The notes under the pieces: generated by a model
What the model saw: only the letters and a program-made list of their open reading frames with translations
Databases searched by the model: none
Told to the model about the DNA's origin: nothing
DNA from: Owenia fusiformis
Lineage: Eukaryota > Annelida > Polychaeta > Sabellida > Oweniidae
Direction: 5' to 3'
Assembly: GCA_903813345.2 (NCBI GenBank)
Contig: CAIIXF020000003.1
Span: 14,276,931 to 14,340,930 of the forward strand
DNA length: 64,000 nucleotides
Part shown: piece after piece, positions 10,253 through 20,880 of the stretch
Numbering within the stretch: the stretch's first letter is position 1
How the letters are laid out: every line of letters starts with the position of its first letter
Made by a program: the position numbers and the translations under genes

Positions 10253-10471
10253 CTGATCTGTGCGGTCACCATACTGTGACAACTCCAGGAGACAGCTCTC
10301 TAATGTGCCCTTGGTATCTGCGAGTCGTTTTGTCAAAGTTTCATAATCGTAGTGAAGGTTTTGCCGGATGGTGTCTCGACCCAATACCAAGAAATTTGTC
10401 AGAGTTTTCTCTCCCCGTGTCTGCATGGTATGAAGCAGGCTCTGACCATCCTCTATTTGTACAGGAATATC
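10253..10471 (-). pseudogene. Spectrin-repeat exon, 73 codons, open
   Basis: The acceptor follows CCAAAAAG and the donor is CAG|GTGAGA, so the exon is 219 bp, phase 0 to 0, with no internal stop. It reads DIPVQIEDGQSLLHTMQTRG, then EKTLTNFLVLGRDTIRQNL, HYDYETLTKRLADTKGTLES and CLLELSQYGDRTDQ. A GQ-LL-TM-GE pattern followed by an ESCLLE-S helix is typical of nesprin-type repeats. This is the best preserved exon of the set. Confidence 0.75.
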
Positions 10472-10934
10472 CTTTTTGGAGAAATTATACTTTCATTTAC
10501 TTACAGTCACTTTGTTTGCTTTTAGTTTTAGCTTTGAGCTTTAATAATCTGAGCAATTACGCCTGATAATTTTAAATGAGTTGCATTTTTCATTCTCCGT
10601 TGGCATTGAACTTGTAATATTTTGTGGTTTGACAATTTTTATGGAACACCCTGTGTATAATTTCGGCTTCATTCTGTAAAATATCCCAAAATTTACCTTG
10701 AGTAATTGAGCTTGTGTGGTGTGCCTATCCCCCTCCAGGTTATTCAGTGGTTTCTCCATCTATTCATTCTGTGACATGGTCCAGTGCCTCTTGGTATATG
10801 TGGTTTGACAATACATTGTCACATTCCCTTAATAAATCCTTAAAGAGAGATCAGATTAAAGAAATGAGATCAAATGGATATCCATTTGCAAGAACAAACA
10901 CCCTGATTTACATATACATTTGTACACGATAGAT

Positions 10935-11062
10935 TGCAGGGTCAATTAGTCCCCATGACAACTGATTTCCAAGACAACTGGTTGCCAAGAACCAACTCAT
11001 CCCAAAGTCAATTGATCCCCAAGACAACTCATCCCTAAGACAATTGATCCTATAATCAACTC
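10935..11062. repeat. Short degenerate tandem repeat
   Basis: A unit of about 15-16 bp, roughly AAGACAACTSATCCC, repeats seven or eight times with variation (AGACAACTGG, CCAACTCATCCC, TCAATTGATCCC). It lies in the intron between exons 11153-11283 and 10253-10471. Confidence 0.6.
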
Positions 11063-11152
11063 ATCCTCAATGTTGGAAGTTTATTTTTGTACCAGTAATA
11101 TTAAAATTACTCAATGTAACAGTGCATCATATAAAGTATCTGTAGATCATAC

Positions 11153-11283
11153 CTCCACTTTGTCGAGAAGCATGTGGTATCTCTCAACAACAAGGTTCTT
11201 CTCTCAGGTAAAATGAGGGTCACCAACTCTGAGAATTTCTCCCTCCTTCTGTCTACCAAACTTTTCTCACTCATAAGTGTCAG
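11153..11283 (-). pseudogene. Spectrin-repeat exon with a one-base frame break
   Basis: Borders are an acceptor after CTTTTGAAG and a donor GAG|GTATGA. The frame from the acceptor (phase 0, as left by the previous exon) reads LTLMSEKSLVDRRREKFSEL and VTLILP. The typical helical sequence then continues only in another frame, EKNLVVERYHMLLDKVE, which ends in phase 0, matching the next exon. The exon is 131 bp. One extra base near 11195-11205 would make 132 and join the two parts. It is therefore either a one-base deletion or an assembly error. Confidence 0.6.
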
Positions 11284-11629
11284 CTTCAAAAGATATATGC
11301 GAATTACTTGTGTTCTGTGAAAACATGATTCATAAAATTTTAGATTTGCATATTGATAAAGCTAGAGTAGCTTCCAAAATTCAAACGGTAATATGACTCT
11401 AAAATGCTATTCTTAACTGTCAAATAAGCCCTGCCCCCCCCCCCCCTCTACAGCCAAAATCAAAATAGATGGTATCAAGTTTAATATATCAATGGAAAGA
11501 TCGACCAAACTTACATAATTATCATATATCTGATTCCTATAAATCAATGTCACAAATTGCTACATTGAATCAATTGAAGTGACTATAAAACTAGAAACAT
11601 GGCAATTTGCCATATTTTCAGGATTTTAA

Positions 11630-11830
11630 TTATCAGGCACCAGATAAGGCATTTTTAATCAAGTTGGTGCAAAATTCTCATTTCACAATTCAGACCAAAA
11701 CTGGTAAAACTATGCCCATTTTTCATTATTTTTCTCATTTTTAAGTGGGTGCAAATGAATTTTTAGGAAGATGAAATAAAGCTGGTTTTAAAATTCTCAG
11801 GTGGGTGCTATGCCTTCTTGCTTTAATGCT
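11630..11830 (+). repeat. Dispersed repeat, 'GTGGGTGCA' family, copy 1
   Basis: Markers in order are GGTGCAAAATTCTCATTT, CACAATTCAGACCAAAA, TTTTTAAGTGGGTGCAAA, CTCAGGTGGGTGC and CTTGCTTTAATGCTG. The same series is found at 13745-13935, at 33790-33985 (opposite strand) and, weaker, at 31920-32040. The right end near ATGCTGGGGAGATCACTG looks conserved in the family. Confidence 0.65.
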
Positions 11831-12077
11831 GAGCAGATAACTGTATGCATTGTATATGGCAGTGACTTGAACAAATATGTGGATAATGTCAGTGAGATGT
11901 GTATAAAATATGAGACTTTGTGATTTAATGTAACTTTGGGTGATTTAGCTCTAAGATTATGATTTTCTTCTTCCTTGTAGGACAGTAAGTTCTGAAATGA
12001 ATACATAACAAAATATTTGGAAATTAAATATTAAAATTATTCATTGAAATAAAGATCCAGACTTTCATTGAACATAC

Positions 12078-12270
12078 CTGGACATTCTGTAATTTAGCAT
12101 GCACAGGTGATCTGTCCCCCTGTGTGAATGTATTGCTTCTAAGTTTGGCCTCGAGGTCATCTAGGCTCTGTTACAAAGCCTTGTATAGTCTTCCATAGCC
12201 CTCATGTTCAATCACAGCCTTTTCCTGTTTCATACACTTTTTCTTACAGCTACTAACTAGTGCATGGTAC
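12078..12270 (-). pseudogene. Spectrin-repeat exon with an in-frame TAA
   Basis: The acceptor follows CTATCTGTAG and the donor is CAG|GTATGT. The first base (G) completes the codon started by AG at the end of exon 13006-13130, giving R. It then reads YHALVSSCKKKCMKQEKAVI, EHEGYGRLYKAL, stop (TAA), QSLDDLEAKLRSNTFTQ and GDRSPVHAKLQNVQ. A single C-to-T change in a CAA codon would explain the stop. The codon phase across the intron fits exactly, which argues that the exon was once functional. Confidence 0.7.
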
Positions 12271-12494
12271 CTACAGATAGGACAATTAAGTGTTACTCAT
12301 TGTGTTTGAGGAATGACATGTTTTTATGATGACTAAGACCCAGTTGCATGTAGTTTTGTGAGGGTTTGAAGCTAGTTGTCTTTAAATGCACTCCATATTC
12401 ATCAAAAAAGTGAGAATATCAAACAAGAATTATGTAGTAATATTGTGTTAATATTGCAATTTTACACATTTTTATATCCAAAATATTAATAACA

Positions 12495-12983
12495 CACTGG
12501 TGATCCACTCGATTACGATGGTTACCGAAAAGGTTCGTTTCGGTAACAAAATGTTGGAACGTCGAAGGTATGATATTTCTTTTTTCCTAATTTCACGCGT
12601 TGTAGGCAGAATCCCCACGACATTTTTTCACACAAACGTGTATCATGTTTTAGAAAAGGTACATGTTTGTGAAAAAATAGCTCGGAAGACAACAGAATCG
12701 TCGATTTAATTCCTCACTTTAGTTACAGAAATGATATTCGTTAAAAGTGCACATCTTAACTGTTTTTCAAAATACTGTTTCTGTAACTTAAGTGAGGAAT
12801 TAAAATGACGATTCAGTTGTCTTCTGAACTACTTGTTCGCAAATATGTACATTTTCGTAAACATATGTGATAGATATATGTTGTCGGTTTGTGATAAAAA
12901 TGTTGTGGTAATTCTGCCTATAATGTGTGAAATAAGGAAAAAAGAAAAATCGTACCTTGGACATTCGGAGTGGGTTACCAGTG
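12495..12983. mobile_element. Foldback MITE with 6-bp target duplication, in an intron
   Basis: The ends CACTGGTGATCCACTC and GAGTGGGTTACCAGTG are imperfect inverted repeats, and an inner pair (AGACAACAGAATCGTC and GACGATTCAGTTGTCT, with AATTCCTCACTT and AAGTGAGGAATT) makes most of the element self-complementary. ATAACA flanks both sides (12489-12494 and 12984-12989). It sits in the intron between two spectrin-repeat exons, about 20 bp from the donor of exon 13006-13130. Confidence 0.75.
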
Positions 12984-13005
12984 ATAACAGATCTTTGTAA
13001 AATAC

Positions 13006-13130
13006 CTGGAAATTATCTGTGAGGCAAGGTTGGCTACTCTGGTGTTAGATGTGCTTACTGATAGGCTCCACCCATTCTCACTCAAAGAGTCAAGCTCTGA
13101 TCCATACACTATCATCTCTCTTGATGCAGT
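13006..13130 (-). pseudogene. Spectrin-repeat exon, 41 codons plus two bases
   Basis: The acceptor follows TTTTATTTCCAG and the donor is CCAG|GTATTT. It reads TASREMIVYGSELDSLSENG, WSLSVSTSNTRVANLASQII and S, with AG left over for the next exon (phase 2). It is open throughout. The phase match with 12078-12270 is the strongest structural evidence for a real spliced gene. Confidence 0.65.
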
Positions 13131-13744
13131 CTGGAAATAAAACATTATACATCTTGTTTGGACCTCTAATGAAAAAAATAATTGATCCTAATTGAACAAC
13201 AAGTGTTTAAAGCTTTGGTAAAGACTAGTTAAGTGTTTTAGGATGATGTCATAACATGTCATGTCAGGGATTATTTTGACAAAACTTATATTATCACAAA
13301 AAGAATGTCATTGCTGGCTAATTAAAGTAATTCTAATATAAACTACAATCAAAATTGAACAGAGTGGGGGGGGTGAATGGATGGGGGAGTAATATGTCTA
13401 AACCTAAACCAGAAAACTGTGCTCATTGTGAAAATATCATTGCTCATTGTGAAAGTGAAGCTACTTTTGTTCTGATATTTCTTACATCAAATGGCAGCTA
13501 TCTTGTTTTTCCCCCTTCAAATTAAACTGGCGGGAAATTCAAAATTTGAAAAATAATTAAATATACTTATCACATACATTTAACTGAGGGACCAAAAGGG
13601 CATATATCCAGACTCATCCTTTCCACAAATTTGTGAGTTGATAATTAAACTCAGTAACTCAGGAACACTTGATAACCCCCCCCCCCCGCTTGAAAAATAA
13701 TGCTGGGGAGATCACTGAATGCCTTAGAGTATATTTGCATAATT

Positions 13745-13935
13745 AATCTCAGTGGGTGGCACTCAGGTGGGTGCAAAAACTCTCATTTTCACAATTTAGA
13801 CAAAAATTGGTGAGATATGCCAATGATTTTTTTCATTTTTATGTGGGTGCAAACTGATTTTCAGGTGGGTGCAAGCATATTTTCAGGTGGTTGCTGCGCC
13901 CATCTTGCTTTATGCTGGGGAGATCACTGCCAGTT
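13745..13935 (+). repeat. Dispersed repeat, 'GTGGGTGCA' family, copy 2
   Basis: It contains CAGGTGGGTGCAAAAACTCT, CACAATTTAGACAAAAATTG, ATGTGGGTGCAAAC, CAGGTGGGTGCAAGC and ends ATGCTGGGGAGATCACTG. An extra copy of the terminal ATGCTGGGGAGATCACTG lies just before it (about 13702). No terminal inverted repeat is evident. Confidence 0.65.
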
Positions 13936-14757
13936 GCATCTAATTAAATGAACCTATTGACATATTGATTGTGATTTAACATTAAAATTGTGACACTTAA
14001 AAGAGTAAATGAATTTTTAATCTTTAAAGGTTTTTCAACATTGTGTAAATGGGGATTTAGCTTGAGCTTTTTCAGATGATTTAATTGAAGCTAGCTATAT
14101 TGATAGAAAATAACATATAGAATTCAAAGAACTTATAACTGATACTATTCGTTATTAATGAGTGGAATTAAGTAATTTGCAACTTTACTCTGTTACTGTT
14201 TGTAATGGCCGATTTTTTAAGGCACTTTTTTATTTAATTTTGCACCACTGTAATAATACTGTCACCACCCATTAATTTTCATTCAAAATTTTACCGCTCA
14301 CTTTTGAAAAATTAGGGAGAACACTGAATATGCTATTAAATAGAAGAAACTGTGGTCTTTAATTAATGGTTACAAATGCAGATCAATTAAAAACATGACT
14401 TAAAATAACATGACTTTATGGAAACCATCTGATTTATAAAAAAATCAACATCACATTTAACAGCTCTCTCCATTTTTTAGTTTTAAAAGATGTACTGAAT
14501 AGTGTTGAGTTGCCAAGCTGAGAACATCTTCCCAAAAATCTCTGCAACCTTATGCAGTCATCATTTCCATATCATCATTGCACACAAATATCTTTCTAAC
14601 AATACATTCAAAAGAAAGGTGGACACATCAAGGACTAAGGCACACCCAAAGAGTACATTAAATCAACATAAAGGTTGTGATTATTAAGAATCATGGCTTA
14701 TGAAAACTCTTGGAAATGTTGGAAAATTCAGAATGAATATATATTTTTAATACTCAC

Positions 14758-14819
14758 ATAATAGTACATTTCCTCTTCTTAAACACCAGGACATCGCATC
14801 TCAGACATACATTCATCTT
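14758..14819 (-). pseudogene. Doubtful upstream exon of the spectrin-repeat gene
   Basis: A good acceptor (TTTGTACTTTCAG) and a strong donor (TAT|GTGAGT) bound 62 bp. In the frame that ends in phase 0, as needed for exon 13006-13130, it reads DECMSEMRCPGV, stop, EEEMYYY. The stop is TAA in a context where CAA would fit. It is short, so this could be chance. Confidence 0.3.
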
Positions 14820-15039
14820 CTGAAAGTACAAAATGGGGTTCATAATTTAGATCTAAAACATTTGAGCAGCTCTTGCTAAGTTTGAGTATGTATGCTTGGT
14901 ATTTTGATGCAATCCTCAATGGATTCACATGTTTCTCTCTATTAATCCATTCATTTGTTGAAATTAACAGATCTCTAAAAAACTCAAATTATTAGGAGGC
15001 CCCATCGGGGGGCCTCCTATCAATTTTGTAGATATTATT

Positions 15040-16531
15040 AGACTCCAGATGAAATCTGGAGTCTATTGTTTTCGTCAGTTTTCTTATTCTTATTCTTATT
15101 CTTATTCTTATTCTTATTATTCTAAACCAGTTTTCTCAAAAACCATAAGGTTTTCAGTAAAGTCAGTCATTTGGTCAATTTAGGTCCAGAATCTAGTTCC
15201 TCGGAAATTGGGTCAAATTTTTATCTAGGTCAAAGGTCAAGAACTAGGTCAAATCCAGTACTTTGTCACTTTTTTCGATTTTCTCGGTCGTCCTTCAATA
15301 TTTTCGATCCAGGTTTTTTTCATTGTGTTCCTTATAAAAAAGTAGGAAACCTAATGTCGATTTAGTTTTTTGATATCTCAAACCGATTTCGAGATATCAG
15401 TGTCCGAAAACGAGGTCCAAAAAAAAGTTCTCCGAATCAAATGTCCAGGATATTAGTCTTATAGGAAATTTTCTCAGGATTCCGAATCTGAAAACGAAAT
15501 TTGGATCTGACTTCCAGTTCGGAAGTTATGGCGTTTTGAAAACTCAAAAATCGCTAAATTTGGTGCCCATGTTAAGTCAATGGGAAAAAATATTTTTTTG
15601 AAGTGAAAAATACGGAATATAGACTGAGTTCAGCTTCATATAATCAAAGCCTTTAAAAGAAGGGGACCTCAAAAGCCATCTAGCTTCACAATTTGGACAC
15701 CGAAATGCCTAGGTCAAAATCTAGGTCAAATTCATAGGTTTTCCTTATTTTTTCGATTCTGACACTACACTTTAATTATATTCTTCGAAATTGTGTATAC
15801 ATGTAGCCAAGAATATGCTAATAGTGTTAGCCTTTTGCCGTCAGAAAGTATTTTGACCCACTTTTGAGATATGGTGTCCGAAAAGTAGGTCAAAATAAAA
15901 AGTTCTCCAAATTGAATATATGAGTTATGAATTAAGGGTTGAATTTTGTCAGGAATCCGAATCTGCAAACCAAATTTCGATCCGATTTCCGGTTCGGAAG
16001 TTATGGCGTGTCCGAAAAGTAGGTCAAAATAAAAAATCTCCAAATTTAACGTATGAGTTATGAATTAGGGGTAGAATTTTGTCAGGAATCCGAATCTGCA
16101 AACCAAATTTCGATCCGACTTCCGGTTCGGAAGTGATAGCGTTTTGAAATTTCGAGAAAAATCGATCTGATGGTATCCTGATAGAAAGTCAAGAGTAGAG
16201 AAGAAAATATTGAAAAATTCATCCATCCTCCTATCTCATCCTACCCTATCCTTCCTATCTATCCTTCCTTCATATCTTTTCCTTCCTATCCTATCCTATC
16301 CTATCCTATCCTATCCTATCCTTTCTTCCTATTCTATTCTATCCTATCCTTCTTTCTTATTCTATCCTATCGTTCTTTCCTATTCTATCCTACCTTCCTA
16401 TTTTATTTATCCATCTCTTTCTAGATGACTCAGCTTATTCTGGATGACTCGGCTTATTCTGGATGACTCGGCTAAAAAAAAGTCTAGATCTGGAGTCTGA
16501 AATTGAACTTCGTTCAATTTCCAAAATCTAG
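15040..16531 (+). mobile_element. Helitron/Helentron-like nonautonomous element, nested inner copy
   Basis: The 5' hairpin AGACTCCAGAT, GAA, ATCTGGAGTCT (15040-15064) is followed by a (TTCTTA)n run at about 15080-15120. The 3' side carries ATCTGGAGTCT (16488-16498), a second hairpin GAAATTGAAC, TTC, GTTCAATTTC (16499-16521), then CTAG (16528-16531). Flanks read ATTATT on the left and TTATTATT on the right, consistent with insertion into a T/AT-rich target without duplication. The interior repeats a block with CCGAATCTGCAAACCAAATT and GGTTCGGAAGT at least twice (about 15955-16010 and 16085-16135). Confidence 0.65.
16205..16430. repeat. Pyrimidine-rich TATCC microsatellite
   Basis: There are many tandem or near-tandem copies of TATCC/TTCC, including nine or more uninterrupted copies near 16285-16321. 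The long open frame on the + strand here is a by-product of the simple repeat. It lies inside the inner hairpin-ended element. Confidence 0.85.
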
Positions 16532-18788
16532 TTATTATTATTCTTTATTATTTATTCTTCCTCCCTCTTTTTCTCCTACTTCCAACTACCTTTTAACTAG
16601 GTACTACATAGTACTACTAGTGACCTGGGCTGAACTTGGCGGGAAAGGAATTTTTATCTAGGTCAAGGTCGAAGGTCAAAATCTAGGTCAAATCTAAGTT
16701 TTTTTCAAGTTTCTCAAATCCTGACACTACACTTCAATATTTTTGGCTGAATTTTTGCACACAGATAGATATTAGTCTTCTATTAGTCTTAGCCTTTTGC
16801 CGTCTAGAGAAATTTTGCTTAGATTTTGAGATATTGAACGTCAAAAAAAGGTCAAAAAAGGTCTTTTTTCAACTTGCTTCAAATTGACCAAATTTTTTTT
16901 TAAAACTCATCTACAAGTTCTCAGGATTCCAAATCTGACCTTACTTTTGACCTTTGACCTTTGGTTGACCTTCAGTGACCTCCGAAAGGGCAAAAAAGTT
17001 GATTTTTCAAATCGATTTTCTGGATTCAAATTTAGGTATATTTATTCACAAAAGACCTTCTGAGGTCTAAAAAAGTAAAATTTGCAAGGTCAAAGGTCAA
17101 GGTCATCAAACGAAATCACAAACTGTGTTTTCTAAGTTTCTCAAAATTGGAGACTACAAATCAATTTTTTTTACTGAAAGTCAGAATATATATTCCTCTA
17201 AAGGTTCTACACATATTAGCAATTGACTATTTATTAAAATTTTGCTCCAGTTTTGAGATATTAGAACTCAAAAACTAAAAAAGGTCAAATTTCGAAATTT
17301 TTCATAGTCAAATTTCAACTTGCTCTAAATTGACCAAACTTTTTTTTAAAAAGCATCTACAAGATCTCAGGAACTCAAATCTGACCTTACTTTTGACCTC
17401 CGACCTTTAGTTGACCTTTGGTGACCTTCGAAAGGTAAAAAAAGTTGTTTTTTCAAATTGATTTTCTGGATTCAAATTTAGGTATATTTGATCACAAAGG
17501 ACCCACTGAGGTCTAAAAAAGTAAAATTTGCAAGGTGAAAGGTCAAGGTCATCAAACTAAATCACAAACTGTGTTTTCTAAGTTTCTCAAAATTGGAGAC
17601 TCCAAATCAATATTTTTTCATGAAAGTCAGGATATATATTCCTCTATAGGTTCTTCACATATTAGCAATTGACTATTTATAAAAATTGTGTACCAGTTTT
17701 GAGATATTGGAACTCAAAAACTGAAAAATGTCAAATTTCGAAACTTTTCAAGACTAAATTTCAACTTGCTTCAAATTGATCAATTTTTTTTAAAACTCAT
17801 CTACAAGTTCTCAGGAATCCAAATCTAACCTTACTTATGACCTTTGACCTTTGGTTGACCTTCAGTGACCTCCGAAAGGTCAAAAAAGTTAATTAATTAA
17901 TTTCTAAGTTTCTCAAAATTGGAGACTACAAATCAATATTTTTAAATGAAAGTCAGAATATATATTCCTCTACTAAAGGTTCTACACATATTAGCAATTG
18001 ATTATCTATTAAAATTTGGCTCCAGTTTTGAGATATTATAGCTAAAAAACTGAAAAAAGGTCAAATTTCAGAATTTTTCAAGGTCAAATTTCAACTTGCA
18101 TTAATTCTACCAAACCTTTTTTAAAAACCTTTAGTTGACCTTCTAATTGGCAATGCCTACAGGGCCTCCGTAAGATTGCTTGCAATCTTCTAGTTATACT
18201 AGATTCCTCTTTTAAACTCAAAAAGTAGAAAACAGCAATTGTGAATAATTCCAAATGAAGTAGGATTATTTCAATCAATATTCCAACATATGAACTCTCA
18301 CATAGAGAGACTGATTGAGAGAGTGAATGAGTTACTGAACTTCTGATTGAGAGTGAGATAATGACTAAGGAAGTAAGTGACTTACTAAGTGACTGAGTAA
18401 GTGGCTTGCTGGCTGGCTTGCTGGGTGGCTGGATGGCTGGCTTGCTGGGTGGCTGGCTGATCAACTCCACATTATGGAGATAAGCTTAAACATAAGTTAA
18501 GACATAAGTTAAGACAAGAGATCTCTTAGGGAACTCGACAATACTGATTCTGATTGACATTTTTACTTAAATTTTTGGACAGCCCGTCCGTGGTCCCGTC
18601 CCCAAAAATAAGAAATCGGGAGACCATTGTGCAATAATATTTGGAAAAGTATATTGATATTGTACATGAATGACATTTGGATATTTCAGATTATTTAGTT
18701 TTTTTTGTGCAATAACCCTGTGCCCTCTTATAATGAATTTCAGCCATGTTACAATGTATCTTTTTGAAAATACTATGGCAGAGAAGCA

Positions 18789-19406
18789 CACATGCTATCT
18801 ATTGCAAGACTTATGCCTAGCACAACTGTCACCATGTTATTAAGTGTTCTTAAGTTTCGCAAGGATCTTGCCATGGTCGTGGTGGTATTATCGTGAAAGC
18901 CTGGTATAACCGTGACAATGCTATATTATATTGCAAGGCCTGTCATGACTGTGGTAATGTTTAAGCCTGATATGACAGTCGCAATGGTTGCAAGGCCTGT
19001 CACAACCGTGGTAATGTTAAAGCACAATATGACTGTGACAATGGTTATATTAAATAGCATTTAGTAGCATTACAAATTTCATAGAATGATTAACTACCTT
19101 AAATATGTGAATCTAGACTTCTATACATGAACATGGTACTCACGTACATCGATACATAAAATTTTAGAATCATTTAACTCATAATTCATTTCCGAACACT
19201 ATAATTTTAATCTCATTCAAGAACGAGAAACATTGTCACAGTCATATCAGGCCTTATTTATAATAAAGCACTGTCGCGGTCATATCAGGGTTTAACATTA
19301 CCACGGTCATGACACTGGCCTTGCAATATAATATTACATTGTCAAGGTTATACCAGGCTTTCACGATAACACTACCACGGTCATGGCAGGATCATTGTGC
19401 AACATA
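18789..19406. repeat. Foldback unit 1 (built of GTCATGACCGTGGTAATG repeats)
   Basis: The left arm (18789-19060) is a series of units such as GGCCTGTCATGACTGTGGTA and AAGCCTGATATGACAGTCGC. The right arm (19222-19406) holds the same units inverted (GGTCATATCAGG, TTAACATTACCACGGTCATG). The spacer (about 19061-19221) is not repetitive. The whole unit recurs inverted as 19411-20880. Confidence 0.8.
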
Positions 19407-19410
19407 AAAA

Positions 19411-20880
19411 CACATGCTATCTATTGCAAGACTTATGCCTGGCACAACCGTCAACATGTTATTAAGTGTTTTTAGGTTTCGCAAGGATCCTGCCATGACC
19501 GTGGTATTGTTATCGTGAAAGCCTGGTATAACCGTGCCAATGCTATATTATATTGCAAGGCCTGTCATGACCGTGGTAATGTTAAAGCCTGATATAACTG
19601 TGACAATGTTCACGTTCTTGAATGAGATTAGAACTAGACAATGGCAACTCCGCGGAGTAGCAAATCCCAACGAACAAAATATCAATTACCGAATTCCAAT
19701 CAATTATACTCATTACTTTGGTTAAAATTGAAAAATTTAAATTTTAGAATTGCGAATTCCTGCAAAGCAGCCATTTTGAATTTTCTGAGGTACAATTTCT
19801 GAAGAATAATACCATAATTGTGATCTACTCCAAAATTCCTTCAATTTGAGTATAATATAGCCATACTTTGAAGGGATCGAAAAATTATTGCGAAATCGTA
19901 CATTAGACGGCCATTTTGAATTTTACGAGGCTCGAATCAGAAAAAAGATACAATATTTGCAATCTACTCTTAATTGCCTTTCATTTGAGTATAATAAAGC
20001 TATACTTCAGAAAGATCTAAAAATTAGCGAAAATTACTGTTTTCCTGACCCCCAATACACAGCCCCTGGGGGTCAGGATGAAAAACACGGAATATATGTG
20101 AAATAGATAGATGTTGCGAATTTACTACCAAAATTTCAAACAATAATATTAATTACTTTGGTTTAGAATGAAAAATTTATGGTTTTTGCGAAAAAGTCCC
20201 GTCATTTTTTTTTGCGTACAACTATTCACCAATATACATCTTTCCACTAAATATGAAGAAAATCCGTCAACTCGTATTTGAGTTATCTTCCGGACGGACG
20301 GACGGACTGACGGACTGACGGACGGAGGGCTTCACTATATCCCTACCGAACTTCGTTCGTTGGGATAATTATAGTTTGTGGAAATGAATTATGAGTTAAA
20401 GTAGTAGTAGTATCCTAGATTTACATATTTAAGGTAGATAAATGATGACGTTTTCAATTACAGTATTCTCATGCTACTAAATGTCACTAATATAACCATT
20501 GTCACGGTCATATTGTGCTTTAACATTACCACAGTCATGACAGGCCTTGCAACCATTGTCATGGTCATATCAGGCTTTAACATTATGATGGTCATGACAG
20601 GCCTTGTAACCATTGTCACCGTCATATCAGGCTTTAACATTACCACGGTCATGTCAGGCCTTGCAATATAGTATAGTATTGTCACGGTCATATCAGGCTT
20701 TAACATTACCACGGTCATGACAGACCATGCGATATAATATAGCATTGTCACTGTTATACCAGGCTATCACGATAACACTTCCACGGTCATGGCAGGATCC
20801 TTGTGAAACTTAAAATTACTTATGGTGACGGTTGTGCCAGGCATAGGTCTTGCAACAGATAGGGTCTCCATAAAAATACT
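19411..20880. repeat. Foldback unit 2, inverted copy of unit 1, split by an insertion
   Basis: Reading its complement reproduces unit 1, including the spacer motifs (GTTCTTGAATGAGATTA, GGAAATGAATTATGAGTTAA, ACATATTTAAGGTAG, AATGCTACTAAATG-like). The copy is interrupted by the 736-bp pearl-like element at 19631-20366. The two units lie side by side in opposite orientation, so the whole 18.8-20.9 kb block can fold on itself at two levels. Confidence 0.8.
19631..20366 (+). mobile_element. Pearl-like / Helentron-type nonautonomous element (complete copy)
   Basis: A unique 5' segment contains ATCCCAACGAAC (19664-19675). A core follows with two diverged tandem copies (CCATTTTGAATTTT, AATCTACTC or TGTGATCTACTC, GAGTATAATA...CTATACTT, at about 19770-19885 and 19905-20025), then a (GGAC)n/(GGACT)n microsatellite (about 20290-20325), and a 3' hairpin CCGAAC, TTC, GTTCG ending GTTCGTTGGGAT (20355-20366), the inverse of the 5' motif. 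The unoccupied counterpart in foldback unit 1 fixes both ends and shows no target duplication, as expected for rolling-circle elements. Confidence 0.75.

Larger units (their letters stand above)
10253..14819 (-). pseudogene. Spectrin-repeat (nesprin-like) gene fragment, interrupted
   Basis: Four or five exons lie in order on the - strand with GT-AG borders: 14758-14819 (doubtful), 13006-13130, 12078-12270, 11153-11283 and 10253-10471. Joined, they give a long, charged, helical protein of spectrin-repeat type. Phrases such as ISRYHALVSSCKKK, RLADTKGTLESCLLELSQYGD and GQSLLHTMQTRGEKTL resemble nesprin (SYNE) spectrin repeats, which link the nuclear envelope to the cytoskeleton. The damage is a TAA inside exon 12078-12270, a one-base shortfall in exon 11153-11283, and another TAA in the doubtful exon. 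No further convincing exons are seen to the right, and only a weak one to the left. A duplicated dead gene segment is the likeliest reading. Sequencing errors in a real large gene are the alternative. Confidence 0.7.
14995..18193 (+). mobile_element. Helitron/Helentron-like nonautonomous element, outer copy
   Basis: It starts with a hairpin (GGAGGCCCC, ATCG loop, GGGGGCCTCC at 14995-15017). Near the 3' end one arm recurs inverted (GGGCCTCC at about 18162-18169), followed by a second hairpin (AAGATTGC and GCAATCTT, 18172-18189) directly abutting CTAG (18190-18193). A 3' hairpin followed by CTRR is the hallmark of Helitron ends, and a 5' motif inverted near the 3' hairpin fits Helentron-type relatives. 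The interior has no protein. It is rich in AGGTCA/TGACCT, with blocks of about 400 bp repeated around 16850-18100. A second element of the same design is inserted at 15040-16531. Confidence 0.65.

Noticed and set aside
16210-16428. Ser/Tyr/Leu/Pro-rich frame
   Set aside because: Translation of a TATCC simple repeat.
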